The notes under the pieces are model-generated. The model was not told the DNA's origin, did not search any database, and saw only the letters and a program-made list of their open reading frames with translations. This document shows positions 34,153 through 42,234 of a stretch of DNA of 64,000 nucleotides, piece by piece. A program made the position numbers and the translations under genes. Source of the stretch: Chryseobacterium aquaeductus (GTDB lineage Bacteria; Bacteroidota; Bacteroidia; Flavobacteriales; Weeksellaceae). The stretch covers positions 2,046,001-2,110,000 of the forward strand of contig NZ_CAJIMS010000001.1 of NCBI RefSeq assembly GCF_905175375.1, given 5' to 3'. Within the stretch, counting starts at the first letter, position 1, and each line of letters starts with the position of its first letter.

Positions 34153-35598
34153 TTAAATAGTTGTCAATCTCAAAGTATTTGTTTTTCCACCTTCATAGGA
34201 AGGAGTTGCATTAAGATTAATGACAAAGTCTCCTGTCTCAATATATCCATGGTTATGCGTTAGCATATTCACCTGAATAATGGTTTCATCTGTAGATTTT
34301 TTCATATCATAATAGTAAGCACGAACTCCCCAAAGTAAGTTCAGCATTGTAATAACACGTTTGTTTGCACTATAAACAATGATGTGAGAATTTGGCCTGT
34401 GAGCCGAAACCTGAAATGCTGTGTAGCCAGAATTCGTCAAAGTTACAATTGCAGAAACGTTTGTACTCTTTGCAATTCTAACGGCAGCTAAACAAACTCT
34501 GTTGGTGATAAATCTCTCATCAATGCAGTTGAAATCTTTTTCGATAGGTTCATTTTTATGCTGATAAAAATTGGTCTGCTCGATATTCTGAACAATTTTA
34601 GCCATGTTTTCTACCACCTGAATAGGGTATCTGCCTACAGAAGTTTCTCCTGATAACATTACTGCATCAGCGCCATCCAGTACAGAATTGGCAACGTCAT
34701 TTACTTCAGCTCTGGTAGGAGTAAGGCTGTTGATCATCGTCTCCATCATTTGGGTAGCGATAATTACAGGCTTCGAGTAGAATCTTGCTTTCTCTACCAA
34801 AGTTTTCTGAATCGCAGGAACTTCCTCCATAGGAACCTCCACACCAAGATCACCACGGGCAACCATAATTGCATCACATTCCAGAAGAATCTGATCGATA
34901 TTTTTTACTCCTTCAGGCTTTTCAATTTTAGCAATAATTGGTGTTTTAAACTTACCGTTGGGATGTTTAGACATCAATTCTTTTAGATCAATAATATCCT
35001 GCGCATGACGTACGAAGGAAAGTGCAATCCAGTCAACTTCCATGTCAAGCATGAAATTTGCGTCAAGAATGTCTTTTTCTGTCAATGCTGGAAGCGAAAC
35101 ATTAGTGTTAGGAAGGTTGACTCCTTTTTTAGAACTCAATGGTCCACCTTGAATTGTTTTAGCTTTTACAGTGTCAATTTTATTCGTTTCAAGAACTTCT
35201 AAAACCAATTTTCCATCATCAATCAAAATCCTTTCACCAACATTTACATCCTGAGGAAACTGCTGATAAGTCATATAAACTTTGGTAGAATCGCCTTCGA
35301 TTTTCTCGTTGGTAAAAGTTAAAATATCTCCAGGATTAAGATATGAGCCTTCTTTTACAACGCCAACTCTTAATTTTGGACCTTGTAAATCAGCCAAAAT
35401 TCCGACCGAATAGCCATATTCTTTATTAAGTTCTCTAATGCTTTGAATATTGGTACGAACTAAATCGTAATCTGCGTGTGAAAAATTTATTCTGAATACG
35501 TCAACACCAGCTTTCATCAATCCAAGCATCACTTCCTTTGAAGATGAAGCCGGACCTAGCGTTGCGATAATTTTTGTTTTCTTTAAATACTTATTCAT
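34153..35598 (-). CDS. pyk: Pyruvate kinase
   Basis: A 481-residue glycolytic enzyme that makes pyruvate and ATP from phosphoenolpyruvate. It begins MNKYLKKTKIIATLGPASSS; VFRINFSHADY is the nucleotide-binding start of the barrel; IIAKIEKPEGVKN contains the catalytic Lys and metal-binding Glu; MVARGDLGVEVPMEEVP and ATQMMETMINSLTPTRAEV complete the signature. Its start overlaps the stop of the preceding gene by 8 bp, so it is the last gene of the acpP-fabF-rnc operon. Confidence 0.96.
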   Translation of the reverse strand: MNKYLKKTKIIATLGPASSSKEVMLGLMKAGVDVFRINFSHADYDLVRTNIQSIRELNKEYGYSVGILADLQGPKLRVGVVKEGSYLNPGDILTFTNEKIEGDSTKVYMTYQQFPQDVNVGERILIDDGKLVLEVLETNKIDTVKAKTIQGGPLSSKKGVNLPNTNVSLPALTEKDILDANFMLDMEVDWIALSFVRHAQDIIDLKELMSKHPNGKFKTPIIAKIEKPEGVKNIDQILLECDAIMVARGDLGVEVPMEEVPAIQKTLVEKARFYSKPVIIATQMMETMINSLTPTRAEVNDVANSVLDGADAVMLSGETSVGRYPIQVVENMAKIVQNIEQTNFYQHKNEPIEKDFNCIDERFITNRVCLAAVRIAKSTNVSAIVTLTNSGYTAFQVSAHRPNSHIIVYSANKRVITMLNLLWGVRAYYYDMKKSTDETIIQVNMLTHNHGYIETGDFVINLNATPSYEGGKTNTLRLTTI

Positions 35599-36064
35599 AA
35601 TACTGTATTATTTGATAGAGTTCTTCATCAGAACTTAGATTGTAATCTTGGATTGGAAACACAAGATTATCAGGCAGCAAAATTACGGAAAAATCAGTGA
35701 ATTGTTCCGGACTGTGCAGAATATATTCTACTTCTGTCTGATTATTTAATAAAAATTTAATGTTTTCTTCTCCTGAGAAGAGTTCAGTTTGTAACTTTTT
35801 TTGTTTACTTTCTGAAGATTTGTTCGAAATAAAAGTAAAGCAAGTTTTCGTAAACTTATGATATGCTTCAAATCTCGGAAAATAATAATCGTAATAAACG
35901 CCGTGAAAAACAAGATCTTTAATTCTTGAAAATTTAAAATCGTTTCCTTGATTTATTTTGAAAAAAAACTCGTGATCAGGTATATTTTTGGCTAATCTTA
36001 CCAAGCCTATGGTAATATCTTCAAATTCTACATCGTCAAGATCATACAGTTTTTGGATTTCCAA
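35591..36064 (-). CDS. IPExxxVDY family protein (function unknown)
   Basis: A 157-residue protein. The place between rnc and pyk and the sequence NIPDHEFFFKINQGNDF match a Flavobacteriia family named after an IPExxxVDY motif; here the motif is drifted (IPD in place of IPE, and no VDY). No enzymatic residues are evident. There is no in-frame ATG: the only usable start is TTG 36064, within the end of rnc (23-bp overlap), giving LEIQKLYDLDD. The stop overlaps pyk by 8 bp. Overlap on both sides implies translational coupling. Confidence 0.72.
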   Translation of the reverse strand: MEIQKLYDLDDVEFEDITIGLVRLAKNIPDHEFFFKINQGNDFKFSRIKDLVFHGVYYDYYFPRFEAYHKFTKTCFTFISNKSSESKQKKLQTELFSGEENIKFLLNNQTEVEYILHSPEQFTDFSVILLPDNLVFPIQDYNLSSDEELYQIIQYYE

Positions 36065-36806
36065 GTATATTTTCTTTTTTATTTAAAATATAAAATGCTC
36101 TTTGCGCAGCCTTTTCTTCCGCTTTCTTTTTTGATGTTTCGCTTGCATTAGCAATTTTCTCATCAGCAAGCCAAACGTGACAACGGAAAACAACACTTTT
36201 ATTTCCCTGAGTTTCTTCACAGGTTTCATACTTGATGTTGAGTTTTTTCTTTTGGCTCCATTCCAGCAGAAGACCTTTATAGCTCACAATTTTATTTTCA
36301 AGCTTGTTGATTTCTGATGGTGTAAGAAGTCTTTCCAATACAATTTTTTTGCATATATCATATTGAAAATCAAGATAAACAGCTCCAACCAATGCCTCGA
36401 ATAGATTTCCGGCAATATTTTCTCCTAAAGCAGCAGAATTGTTGTTTTTTTGTAAGAGATCGGTAAGTTTTAAATCTACTCCTAACTTATTAAGATTTTT
36501 CCTATTTACAATTTTAGATTTCATCTGTGTCATGTACCCCTCATTTCCTTTGGGATAAGTGTGAAACAAATGACATGAAACAATTGTACCCAAAACAGAA
36601 TCTCCTAAAAATTCCAGTCTTTCGTAGTTACTGTCTTGATTTTTAGAAGAACTTTTAATAGAAAAAGCTTCACGGTAAAAATTAATATTCTGAACTTGTG
36701 TGCCTAAAATTTTATTAAGCTCAATGCTCAGGAAATAATCTCTTTCCGTTAATACCTTTTTTCTTTGCTTGAGAAGGAATTTAGAAAAGTATTTCTGTAA
36801 CTCCAT
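36042..36806 (-). CDS. rnc: Ribonuclease III
   Basis: A 254-residue double-stranded RNA endonuclease. The catalytic signature is YERLEFLGDSVLGTIVS (residues about 62-78) with the second acidic site in NLFEALVGAVYLD. The C-terminal dsRNA-binding domain covers about 172-242 (YKGLLLEWSQKKK to KKKAEEKAAQRAFYIL). It lies 10 bp after fabF on the minus strand. Confidence 0.93.
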   Translation of the reverse strand: MELQKYFSKFLLKQRKKVLTERDYFLSIELNKILGTQVQNINFYREAFSIKSSSKNQDSNYERLEFLGDSVLGTIVSCHLFHTYPKGNEGYMTQMKSKIVNRKNLNKLGVDLKLTDLLQKNNNSAALGENIAGNLFEALVGAVYLDFQYDICKKIVLERLLTPSEINKLENKIVSYKGLLLEWSQKKKLNIKYETCEETQGNKSVVFRCHVWLADEKIANASETSKKKAEEKAAQRAFYILNKKENILGNPKTV

Positions 36807-36816
36807 TCAGTAATAA

Positions 36817-38061
36817 TTAGATTTTCTTGAATAGAACGCAAGCGTTGTGCCCACCAAACCCAAAAGTGTTACTCATAGCTACTTTCACATCTTTTTTTAC
36901 CGCTTTATTGAAGGTAAAATCCAAACGGCTGTCGATTTTTTCATCATCAGTAAAATGATTGATTGTAGGAGGAACCACACCATGAATAATGGATCCCAAA
37001 GCAGCAATAGCTTCAATCACTCCGGCTGCACCCAAAAGGTGACCCGTCATTGATTTTGTAGAATTAATCTGAATGTTATAAGCATGCTCACCAAATAATT
37101 TTGAAATTGCGCTAGATTCTGCAAGATCTCCTAATGGAGTAGAGGTGCCATGCATATTGATGTGGTCTACTTCATCAGCAGTTAACCCTGCGTCTTCCAA
37201 GCAATTTTTCATTACCAGATAAGCTCCCAATCCTTCAGGATGAGGTGCGGTCATGTGATGTGCGTCTGCACTCATACCGCCACCCAATAATTCTGCATAT
37301 ATTGTTGCACCGCGCTTTACCGCGTGTTCGTATTCTTCAAGAATGATTGCACCTGCACCTTCACCCAAAACAAAACCATCTCTGTCTTTGTCAAAAGGTC
37401 TTGAAGCTGTTTTCGGATCTTCATTTCTTGTAGAAAGTGCCATCATTGCATTGAAACCACCAACGCCACTTGCTGTAACGGCTGCTTCTGAGCCTCCGCA
37501 GACAATAACATCTGCTTTTCCTAATTGGATCAGCATTTTAGAATCAATCAATGCATTTGCAGATGAAGCACAAGCAGAAACGGTAGTATAATTGGGACCG
37601 TGGAAACCGTATTCAATAGAAATGTGTCCTGGCGTAATGTCCGCAATCATTTTAGGAATAAAAAAAGGATTAAATCTTGGAATATCCGAATTTGCCCACC
37701 CTAAAACCTCAGTTTCAAAAGTTTCTAAACCACCAATACCCGAACCCCAAATCACTCCGACTCTGTTTTTATCTACATTGTCTTCCATAATCCTTGAATG
37801 AGCAACTGCCTCACGGGCAGCTACCATACCAAGTTGAGTGTTACGATCCATTTTTTTAGCATCTTTTTTATCAAAATGATCCAATGGATCGAAGTTTTTC
37901 ACTTCGCACGCAAATCTAGTTTTAAAGTTTGTGGCATCAAAAAGAGTAATCGGAGCGGCTCCGCTCTCGCCCTGTAACAGGCTTTCCCAGTATTCATTCG
38001 CATTATTACCGATGGGTGTTAAGGCGCCAAAACCGGTTACAACTACTCTTTTTAATTCCAT
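36817..38061 (-). CDS. fabF: Beta-ketoacyl-ACP synthase II
   Basis: A 414-residue condensing enzyme of fatty acid synthesis. It has nucleophile Cys in TVSACASSANALIDS, the two active-site histidines in NMHGTSTPLGDLAES and TKSMTGHLLGAAGV, and the C-terminal FGFGGHNACV loop. It directly follows acpP (31 bp), the usual pairing, and is cotranscribed with rnc. Confidence 0.96.
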   Translation of the reverse strand: MELKRVVVTGFGALTPIGNNANEYWESLLQGESGAAPITLFDATNFKTRFACEVKNFDPLDHFDKKDAKKMDRNTQLGMVAAREAVAHSRIMEDNVDKNRVGVIWGSGIGGLETFETEVLGWANSDIPRFNPFFIPKMIADITPGHISIEYGFHGPNYTTVSACASSANALIDSKMLIQLGKADVIVCGGSEAAVTASGVGGFNAMMALSTRNEDPKTASRPFDKDRDGFVLGEGAGAIILEEYEHAVKRGATIYAELLGGGMSADAHHMTAPHPEGLGAYLVMKNCLEDAGLTADEVDHINMHGTSTPLGDLAESSAISKLFGEHAYNIQINSTKSMTGHLLGAAGVIEAIAALGSIIHGVVPPTINHFTDDEKIDSRLDFTFNKAVKKDVKVAMSNTFGFGGHNACVLFKKI

Positions 38062-38092
38062 AAACTTTGTAAATTTTCTTTGTTGAAGAATA

Positions 38093-38332
38093 TTATTTAT
38101 TTACTACTTCTTCAATGTAAGCGATAGCGTGACCTACGGTAGTAATTTTTTCAGCCTGGTCATCAGGGATTTGAATGTTAAATTCTTTTTCAAATTCCAT
38201 GATTAACTCAACGGTATCTAAAGAGTCAGCTCCTAAATCATTTGTGAAGCTAGCCTCTGGAGTTACCTCTGTTTCTTCAACGTCAAGCTTATCAGCGATG
38301 ATAGCTTTTACTCTTGATGCAATGTCTGACAT
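38093..38332 (-). CDS. acpP: Acyl carrier protein
   Basis: A 79-residue acidic carrier. The phosphopantetheine attachment serine is in [16 protein letters not shown]. It carries growing fatty acids for FabF, which is the next gene. A TATATTTG box on the minus strand (38364-38371) is a good promoter for the whole acpP-fabF-rnc-IPExxxVDY-pyk operon. Confidence 0.96.
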   Translation of the reverse strand: MSDIASRVKAIIADKLDVEETEVTPEASFTNDLGADSLDTVELIMEFEKEFNIQIPDDQAEKITTVGHAIAYIEEVVNK

Positions 38333-38363
38333 AGTAAATTATTTTTTTAATTGTTAGATTGTG

Positions 38364-38371
38364 CAAATATA
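38364..38371 (-). promoter_or_regulatory. Probable -7 box of the acpP operon (TATATTTG)
   Basis: Exact match to TAnnTTTG on the minus strand, 32 bp before the acpP start. The -33 side has no clean TTG. Confidence 0.55.
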
Positions 38372-38782
38372 TAAAATTCTTTACGATAAAACATTTTTTT
38401 AGTCTTTTTTGTCGACAGATATGGCTTATTTTATTGCCTACGACTTTAGTATTTTAGTTTTCAGCTATTTATATTTTAAAGTAATAGTGATTCTTAGTAG
38501 TGAAATATATGTATTTTTTAAATAACAAAACTTTTTGGTTTAAATTATTATTAAAATTTCATTTAAAACTAAAGTTTGCATGTGTTATCATTTATTTGAA
38601 TTGAAATTTTGCTTCTTGTGTTTAAGTTTTTTTAGATTTATTTTTTTTCAAATTCCAGTTCTTCGTAATACCTTTTTCAGGATAAGAAATATTTAGGACG
38701 AATATTCACTTATACTTTAAAAGAAAAATACCAACAAATTTTGTCGGTATTTTTTGCATTTAAAATAGTTTTAGTTTAGATT
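38372..38782. other. AT-rich intergenic stretch without a supported gene
   Basis: About 400 bp of very AT-rich DNA. Only tiny Phe-rich frames are present (one of 38 codons from 38580), which look random. A terminator hairpin lies at its right end. Confidence 0.5.
38725..38758. terminator. Terminator beyond the lmo0937-like gene
   Basis: AAAAATACC and GGTATTTTT arms pair around a short AT-rich middle, with A-run and T-run at the two sides, so it can act in both directions. It lies 25 bp beyond the minus-strand small membrane gene. Confidence 0.6.
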
Positions 38783-38980
<198 letters not shown>

Positions 38981-39043
38981 TTAGTATTAGCACATACTGT
39001 GCCTTTTTTGTATTGAGGTAAAATTTTTGGTATGTATTAATAA

Positions 39044-39072
39044 AAAAAGAACTCAATATTTGAGTTCTTTTA
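39044..39072 (-). terminator. Terminator of tmRNA
   Basis: GAACTCAA (39049-39056) pairs with TTGAGTTC (39060-39067) around TAT; on the minus strand it is followed by a T-run, about 15 bp beyond the tmRNA 3' end. Confidence 0.8.
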
Positions 39073-39082
39073 ATTGTAAAAG

Positions 39083-39478
39083 TGGAGTTGGAGGGATTCG
39101 AACCCTCGTCCAAACAAGCAATACATAAGATTTCTACATGCTTATTTTACTATTGATTTTCGTGCCTAAGCAGAGAGCAAACACCCAACTTAAACCTTAG
39201 CTTCTGAAGTTTTCGAGTCTTGGTCAAAGCTCCCAAAACCTTATTTCTGCATTACTATATCCCAGAATCAAACGCCGCAGAACGGAGCATTTGTGAGACA
39301 TCTTGCTTCCTTACTATCTTCGGGAAAGCGCTTGAATCTTACTTTATTCGGATTAAGCTGCAAGAGCGAACTCTTCGTTGCCAGTTAAAAGTTTGTAGCA
39401 AGGGATTAAAGAGATCGCGCTACGGTTCTCTGCATGCTTACTTACCCATTGATCTTGCTGTCGAAACCAGTCAACCCC
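39083..39478 (-). ncRNA. ssrA: Transfer-messenger RNA
   Basis: About 396 nt on the minus strand. The 5' end reads GGGGTTGACTGGTTTCGACA and pairs with CAACTCC at the 3' end to form the acceptor stem (with one G-U pair); the T-arm reads GAGGGTTCGAATCCCTC. The reading frame (39353-39382) runs GGC-AAC-GAA-GAG-TTC-GCT-CTT-GCA-GCT-TAA, giving the proteolysis tag GNEEFALAA if translation resumes on GGC. It rescues stalled ribosomes with SmpB. TACCTTTG on the minus strand at 39494-39501 is a likely -7 box. CCA is not encoded. Confidence 0.93.
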
Positions 39479-39582
39479 ATGTTTTAGTTAATACAAAGGT
39501 ACAATAATTTGTTTAAATTTAATTCATATTTAGGAATGCCTTTATAAAACAAGAAATTAATATCAATTTTAAACAAAATAAT

Positions 39583-39612
39583 TTGCTATTCAAGAAAAAA
39601 GTTATATTTTTG
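39583..39612 (+). promoter_or_regulatory. Promoter of rpsU
   Basis: TTG (39583-39585), 19-bp spacer, TATTTTTG (39605-39612); fits TTG-N17-23-TAnnTTTG. About 24 bp remain to ATG 39636. Confidence 0.7.
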
Positions 39613-39635
39613 CAATCCAAAATGAGATGTAAATT

Positions 39636-39833
39636 ATGTTAATAATACCTGTAAAGGATGGTGAATCCATCGATAGAGCACTTAAAAAATACAAGAGAAA
39701 ATTTGACAAAACTGGTACAGTTCGTCAATTAAGATCTAGACAAGCTTTTATTAAGCCTTCTGTAACTCTTAGACAATCTAGGCTGAAAGCAGCTTATAAG
39801 CAAAGAGGATTAAGCAAGGAAGAGCAAGCTTAA
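39636..39833 (+). CDS. rpsU: 30S ribosomal protein S21
   Basis: A 65-residue basic protein (MLIIPVKDGESIDRALKKYK) of the S21 family, which sits by the anti-Shine-Dalgarno end of 16S rRNA. In Bacteroidota, where this region of 16S rRNA is sequestered, S21 has been linked to the weak use of Shine-Dalgarno sites. It has its own promoter and terminator. Confidence 0.95.
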   Translation: MLIIPVKDGESIDRALKKYKRKFDKTGTVRQLRSRQAFIKPSVTLRQSRLKAAYKQRGLSKEEQA

Positions 39834-39855
39834 GAAATTTTCTTAAATACATACT

Positions 39856-39897
39856 AAATCACTTCTTAAATAGTTATATTTAAGAAGTGATTTTTTG
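39856..39897 (+). terminator. Rho-independent terminator of rpsU
   Basis: AAATCACTTCTTAAAT and ATTTAAGAAGTGATTT form a perfect 16-bp stem with a six-base loop, then T residues. It also shows that the recombinase frame before 39913 is not coding. Confidence 0.92.
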
Positions 39898-39912
39898 TTT
39901 TACATACTTACC

Positions 39913-40800
39913 ATGCGAGAAAAGTTTTTAGACTATTTAGAGCTCGAAAAGAGGTATTCTCCTCATACAATTAACAGTTATCGTAAGGATCTTGATGACT
40001 TTTATTCTTTTTACCTTAAAACAGAAGGTTCTGAGAATATTGATAAAGCTGATAAAAAAGTGATCCGAAACTTTATCGTTGAACTCAGTGAAAATAACAT
40101 TTCAAAAAGAAGTATCAATCGGAAACTCTCAACGCTTCGAAGTTTTTACTTATTTCTTTTAAAACTCGGCGAAATAGCTATTTCGCCTGTCGAAACCGTT
40201 TCTTCCCTGAAATTCTATGGAGAAAAGCAAATTCCTATGTCTCAAGAGGAAATGGAGCTGTTGCAAGATGGAGTCTTAAATAATATTGACAATCTTTTAG
40301 AAAAATGTATTGTCGAGGTTTTGTATCAAACGGGAATCCGTAAGGCAGAGCTTTGTGGCTTAATATTTGAAAGTGTAAACTTAGAAGTTCACCAACTAAA
40401 AATCTTAGGTAAAGGAAATAAAGAAAGGTATATTCCGATTTCTGAAGATTTAGCAAATCTGCTTTTAAATTATCTACAAGTCAGAAAACCTCAGGAAGAA
40501 TTCAAATCTTATTTCTTTGTGAACAAGAAAGGTAAAAAACTGACGGAAAAATTTGTTTATGTAGTAGTTAATAAGTACCTTAGTCTTGTTACTTCAAAGC
40601 AAAAAAAGAGTCCGCATATTTTAAGACATAGCTTTGCAACGCATGTTTTGGATAATGGGGCTGAGATATCAAAAGTAAAAGAAATATTAGGGCATTCTAG
40701 TCTTGCGAGTACGCAAGTATATACGAATGCAAATATAGAACAGTTGAAAAAAGTGTTTAATCAAGCTCATCCAAGAGCAGTTAAAAAAGAAGAATTATGA
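39913..40800 (+). CDS. xerC: Tyrosine recombinase, XerC/XerD type
   Basis: A 295-residue site-specific recombinase. N-terminal SAM-like DNA-binding domain (about 1-90, YLELEKRYSPHTINSYRKDL) and C-terminal catalytic domain with the Arg in TGIRKAELCGL, the HILRHSFATHVLD motif, HSSLASTQ and the nucleophile Tyr in VYTN. Length and lack of mobile-element neighbours suit the housekeeping enzyme for chromosome-dimer resolution. XerC and XerD cannot be told apart reliably here. ATG 39913 is chosen because the upstream frame crosses the rpsU terminator. It overlaps hpf by ATGA. Confidence 0.88.
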   Translation: MREKFLDYLELEKRYSPHTINSYRKDLDDFYSFYLKTEGSENIDKADKKVIRNFIVELSENNISKRSINRKLSTLRSFYLFLLKLGEIAISPVETVSSLKFYGEKQIPMSQEEMELLQDGVLNNIDNLLEKCIVEVLYQTGIRKAELCGLIFESVNLEVHQLKILGKGNKERYIPISEDLANLLLNYLQVRKPQEEFKSYFFVNKKGKKLTEKFVYVVVNKYLSLVTSKQKKSPHILRHSFATHVLDNGAEISKVKEILGHSSLASTQVYTNANIEQLKKVFNQAHPRAVKKEEL

Positions 40801-41087
40801 AGATTTCAGTACAAGCAATCGGCCTAACTCCGCACGAACCGCTAGAGTCACACGTTGACAAAAAAGTAAGTAAGCTTAATACATTTTACGACAAACTGCA
40901 GGAATGCAAAGTGTTTTTGAAAGTGGAAAATAATTCAGACAAAGCCAATAAGACTACCGAGCTTATTTTGGTCGTTCCGGGTGATGATATTGTGGTAAAA
41001 AAGACAAGTACGAGTTTTGAAGAAAGTTTAGACCAATGTGTAGACGCAGCTAAGAAACTGTTAATCAAGAAAAAAGAATTAGCTTAA
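40797..41087 (+). CDS. hpf: Ribosome hibernation-promoting factor (short HPF/RaiA family)
   Basis: A 96-residue protein (MKISVQAIGLTPHEPLESHV) with the beta-alpha-beta-beta-beta-alpha pattern of the HPF/RaiA family and no C-terminal dimerisation domain, so the short type. It binds the 30S decoding region in resting cells. Its ATG overlaps the TGA of the recombinase gene (ATGA at 40797-40800). Confidence 0.9.
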   Translation: MKISVQAIGLTPHEPLESHVDKKVSKLNTFYDKLQECKVFLKVENNSDKANKTTELILVVPGDDIVVKKTSTSFEESLDQCVDAAKKLLIKKKELA

Positions 41088-41118
41088 AAAATAAAGTAAA
41101 AAAAGTTTCTAAAAAAGT

Positions 41119-41149
41119 TTGAGATTTCAAAAAATCTGTTCTATATTTG
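41119..41149 (+). promoter_or_regulatory. Promoter of the first tRNA cassette
   Basis: TTG (41119-41121), 20-bp spacer, TATATTTG (41142-41149): a perfect match to the Bacteroidota consensus, 46 bp before the first tRNA-Thr. Confidence 0.8.
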
Positions 41150-41195
41150 CACTCGCAAAAAGGAACAATCGTTTTTTGAAATCTTTTTAATTTTT

Positions 41196-41269
41196 GCCTC
41201 CGTAGCTCAGCTGGCTAGAGCAGCTGATTTGTAATCAGCAGGTCGTGGGTTCGAGTCCCTCTGGAGGCT
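41196..41269 (+). tRNA. tRNA-Thr (anticodon TGT), copy 1
   Basis: A 74-nt cloverleaf. Acceptor GCCTCCG pairs with TGGAGGC (one G-U), anticodon loop TTTGTAA gives TGT, T-arm GGGTTCGAGTCCC. CCA not encoded. Confidence 0.97.
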
Positions 41270-41289
41270 CAATTTAATATAAAATATCT

Positions 41290-41370
41290 GGGGAGATTCC
41301 AGAGTGGCTAAATGGGACTGACTGTAACTCAGTTGCTTCGGCTTCGCAGGTTCGAATCCTGCTCTCCCCA
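41290..41370 (+). tRNA. tRNA-Tyr (anticodon GTA), copy 1
   Basis: An 81-nt class II tRNA. Acceptor GGGGAGA pairs with TCTCCCC; anticodon GTA; long variable arm with TTGCTTCGGCTTCGCA region. CCA not encoded. Confidence 0.96.
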
Positions 41371-41391
41371 CATTTTATATTAAAAAAAGTC

Positions 41392-41422
41392 TTGCAAGTT
41401 TAAAAGGATTTTCCTAGATTTG
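41392..41422 (+). promoter_or_regulatory. Promoter of tRNA-Gly copy 1
   Basis: TTG (41392-41394), 20-bp spacer, TAGATTTG (41415-41422): full consensus. In the second cassette the corresponding bases no longer contain either element. Confidence 0.7.
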
Positions 41423-41455
41423 CAGACCGTTACCAATGATTTTGGAAACAAAATT

Positions 41456-41528
41456 GCGGAAGTAGCTCAGTTGGTAGAGCGTCAGCCTTCCAAGCTGAAT
41501 GTCGCGAGTTCGACCCTCGTCTTCCGCT
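41456..41528 (+). tRNA. tRNA-Gly (anticodon TCC), copy 1
   Basis: A 73-nt cloverleaf. Acceptor GCGGAAG pairs with CTTCCGC; anticodon loop CTTCCAA gives TCC; T-arm with GAGTTCGACCCTC. CCA not encoded. Confidence 0.97.
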
Positions 41529-41533
41529 CAAAT

Positions 41534-41558
41534 TCACACCACTTTGGCGTGTTTTTTT
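41534..41558 (+). terminator. Weak terminator after the first tRNA cassette
   Basis: CACACC and GGCGTG pair across ACTTT with one mismatch, followed by eight T. Confidence 0.55.
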
Positions 41559-41591
41559 TAAACTGCTGATGCAGCACAGAGTAGAGTTTCT

Positions 41592-41610
41592 CTGAAAGCT
41601 TTCAGTTTTT
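41592..41610. repeat. Perfect 14-bp palindrome with T-run before tRNA-Thr copy 2
   Basis: CTGAAAGCTTTCAG (41592-41605) followed by TTTTT. It may be a second stop for the first cassette or a protein-binding site. No promoter consensus is seen in 41557-41618. Confidence 0.5.
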
Positions 41611-41618
41611 ATTAAATT

Positions 41619-41692
41619 GCCTCCATAGCTCAGTTGGCTAGAGCAGCTGATTTGTAATCAGCAGGTCGTGGGTTCGAGTCCCTCTGGAGGCT
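41619..41692 (+). tRNA. tRNA-Thr (anticodon TGT), copy 2
   Basis: Nearly identical to copy 1, differing in the first acceptor/linker bases (GCCTCCATAG versus GCCTCCGTAG) and one D-loop base; A7 now pairs with T. Anticodon TGT. Confidence 0.97.
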
Positions 41693-41712
41693 CAATTTAA
41701 TATAAAATATCT

Positions 41713-41793
41713 GGGGAGATTCCAGAGTGGCTAAATGGGACTGACTGTAACTCAGTTGCTTCGGCTTCGCAGGTTCGAATCCTGCTCTCCCCA
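41713..41793 (+). tRNA. tRNA-Tyr (anticodon GTA), copy 2
   Basis: Same sequence as copy 1, 423 bp away, including the 20-bp spacer before it. Confidence 0.96.
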
Positions 41794-41877
41794 CATTTTA
41801 TATTAAAAAAAGTATAAGTTTAAAGGTTTTTTCCTTAAGTTTATATATCGTTTACCAATAATTTTGGAAACAAAATT

Positions 41878-41950
41878 GCGGAAGTAGCTCAGTTGGTAGA
41901 GCGTCAGCCTTCCAAGCTGAATGTCGCGAGTTCGACCCTCGTCTTCCGCT
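41878..41950 (+). tRNA. tRNA-Gly (anticodon TCC), copy 2
   Basis: Same gene sequence as copy 1, 422 bp away, but its upstream spacer has lost the promoter boxes present before copy 1. Confidence 0.97.
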
Positions 41951-41951
41951 C

Positions 41952-41983
41952 AAAAATCACTCTATTGCAGCGTGATTTTTTTC
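41952..41983 (+). terminator. Terminator after the second tRNA cassette
   Basis: AAAAATCAC (41952-41960) pairs with GTGATTTTT (41972-41980), followed by T. It ends only 10 bp before the next tRNA. Confidence 0.7.
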
Positions 41984-41990
41984 TTTTAAT

Positions 41991-42062
41991 GCCGACTTAG
42001 CTCAGCGGTAGAGTGCTTCCTTGGTAAGGAAGAGGTCACGGGTTCAAGTCCCGTAGTTGGCT
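41991..42062 (+). tRNA. tRNA-Thr (anticodon GGT)
   Basis: A 72-nt cloverleaf. Acceptor GCCGACT pairs with AGTTGGC (one G-U); anticodon loop TTGGTAA gives GGT; T-arm GGGTTCAAGTCCC. CCA not encoded. Confidence 0.97.
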
Positions 42063-42070
42063 CACTTTTC

Positions 42071-42096
42071 ATCCCGATTTCTTCGGGATTTTTTTT
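42071..42096 (+). terminator. Terminator after tRNA-Thr(GGT)
   Basis: ATCCCGA (42071-42077) pairs with TCGGGAT around TTTCT, followed by eight T. Confidence 0.88.
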
Positions 42097-42169
42097 ACTG
42101 TAAATTTCTTACTTTCAAATTTCCGAATCCTAATTCGAAATCTTTCTTCTTAAAGTTTGAAAAAATATT

Positions 42170-42199
42170 TTGACGATTCATAAAAACATATTATATTTG
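42170..42199 (+). promoter_or_regulatory. Promoter of tRNA-Ser
   Basis: TTG (42170-42172), 19-bp spacer, TATATTTG (42192-42199); full Bacteroidota consensus, 35 bp before the tRNA. Confidence 0.78.
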
Positions 42200-42234
42200 C
42201 ACCACCAAAAAACAACGATCTCATCGTAGTTATT

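Noticed and set aside
38580..38696. A 38-codon Phe-rich frame between acpP and the small membrane gene
   Set aside because: Low complexity, no homologue known to me and no clear promoter.
39220..39507. A 95-codon plus-strand frame
   Set aside because: It is antisense to the tmRNA gene, whose structure is clear.
39913..40800. The tyrosine recombinase next to tRNA genes as an integrase of a genomic island
   Set aside because: Length and motifs fit a housekeeping XerC/D, it is paired with hpf, and no attachment-site duplication of a tRNA 3' end is seen around an island.
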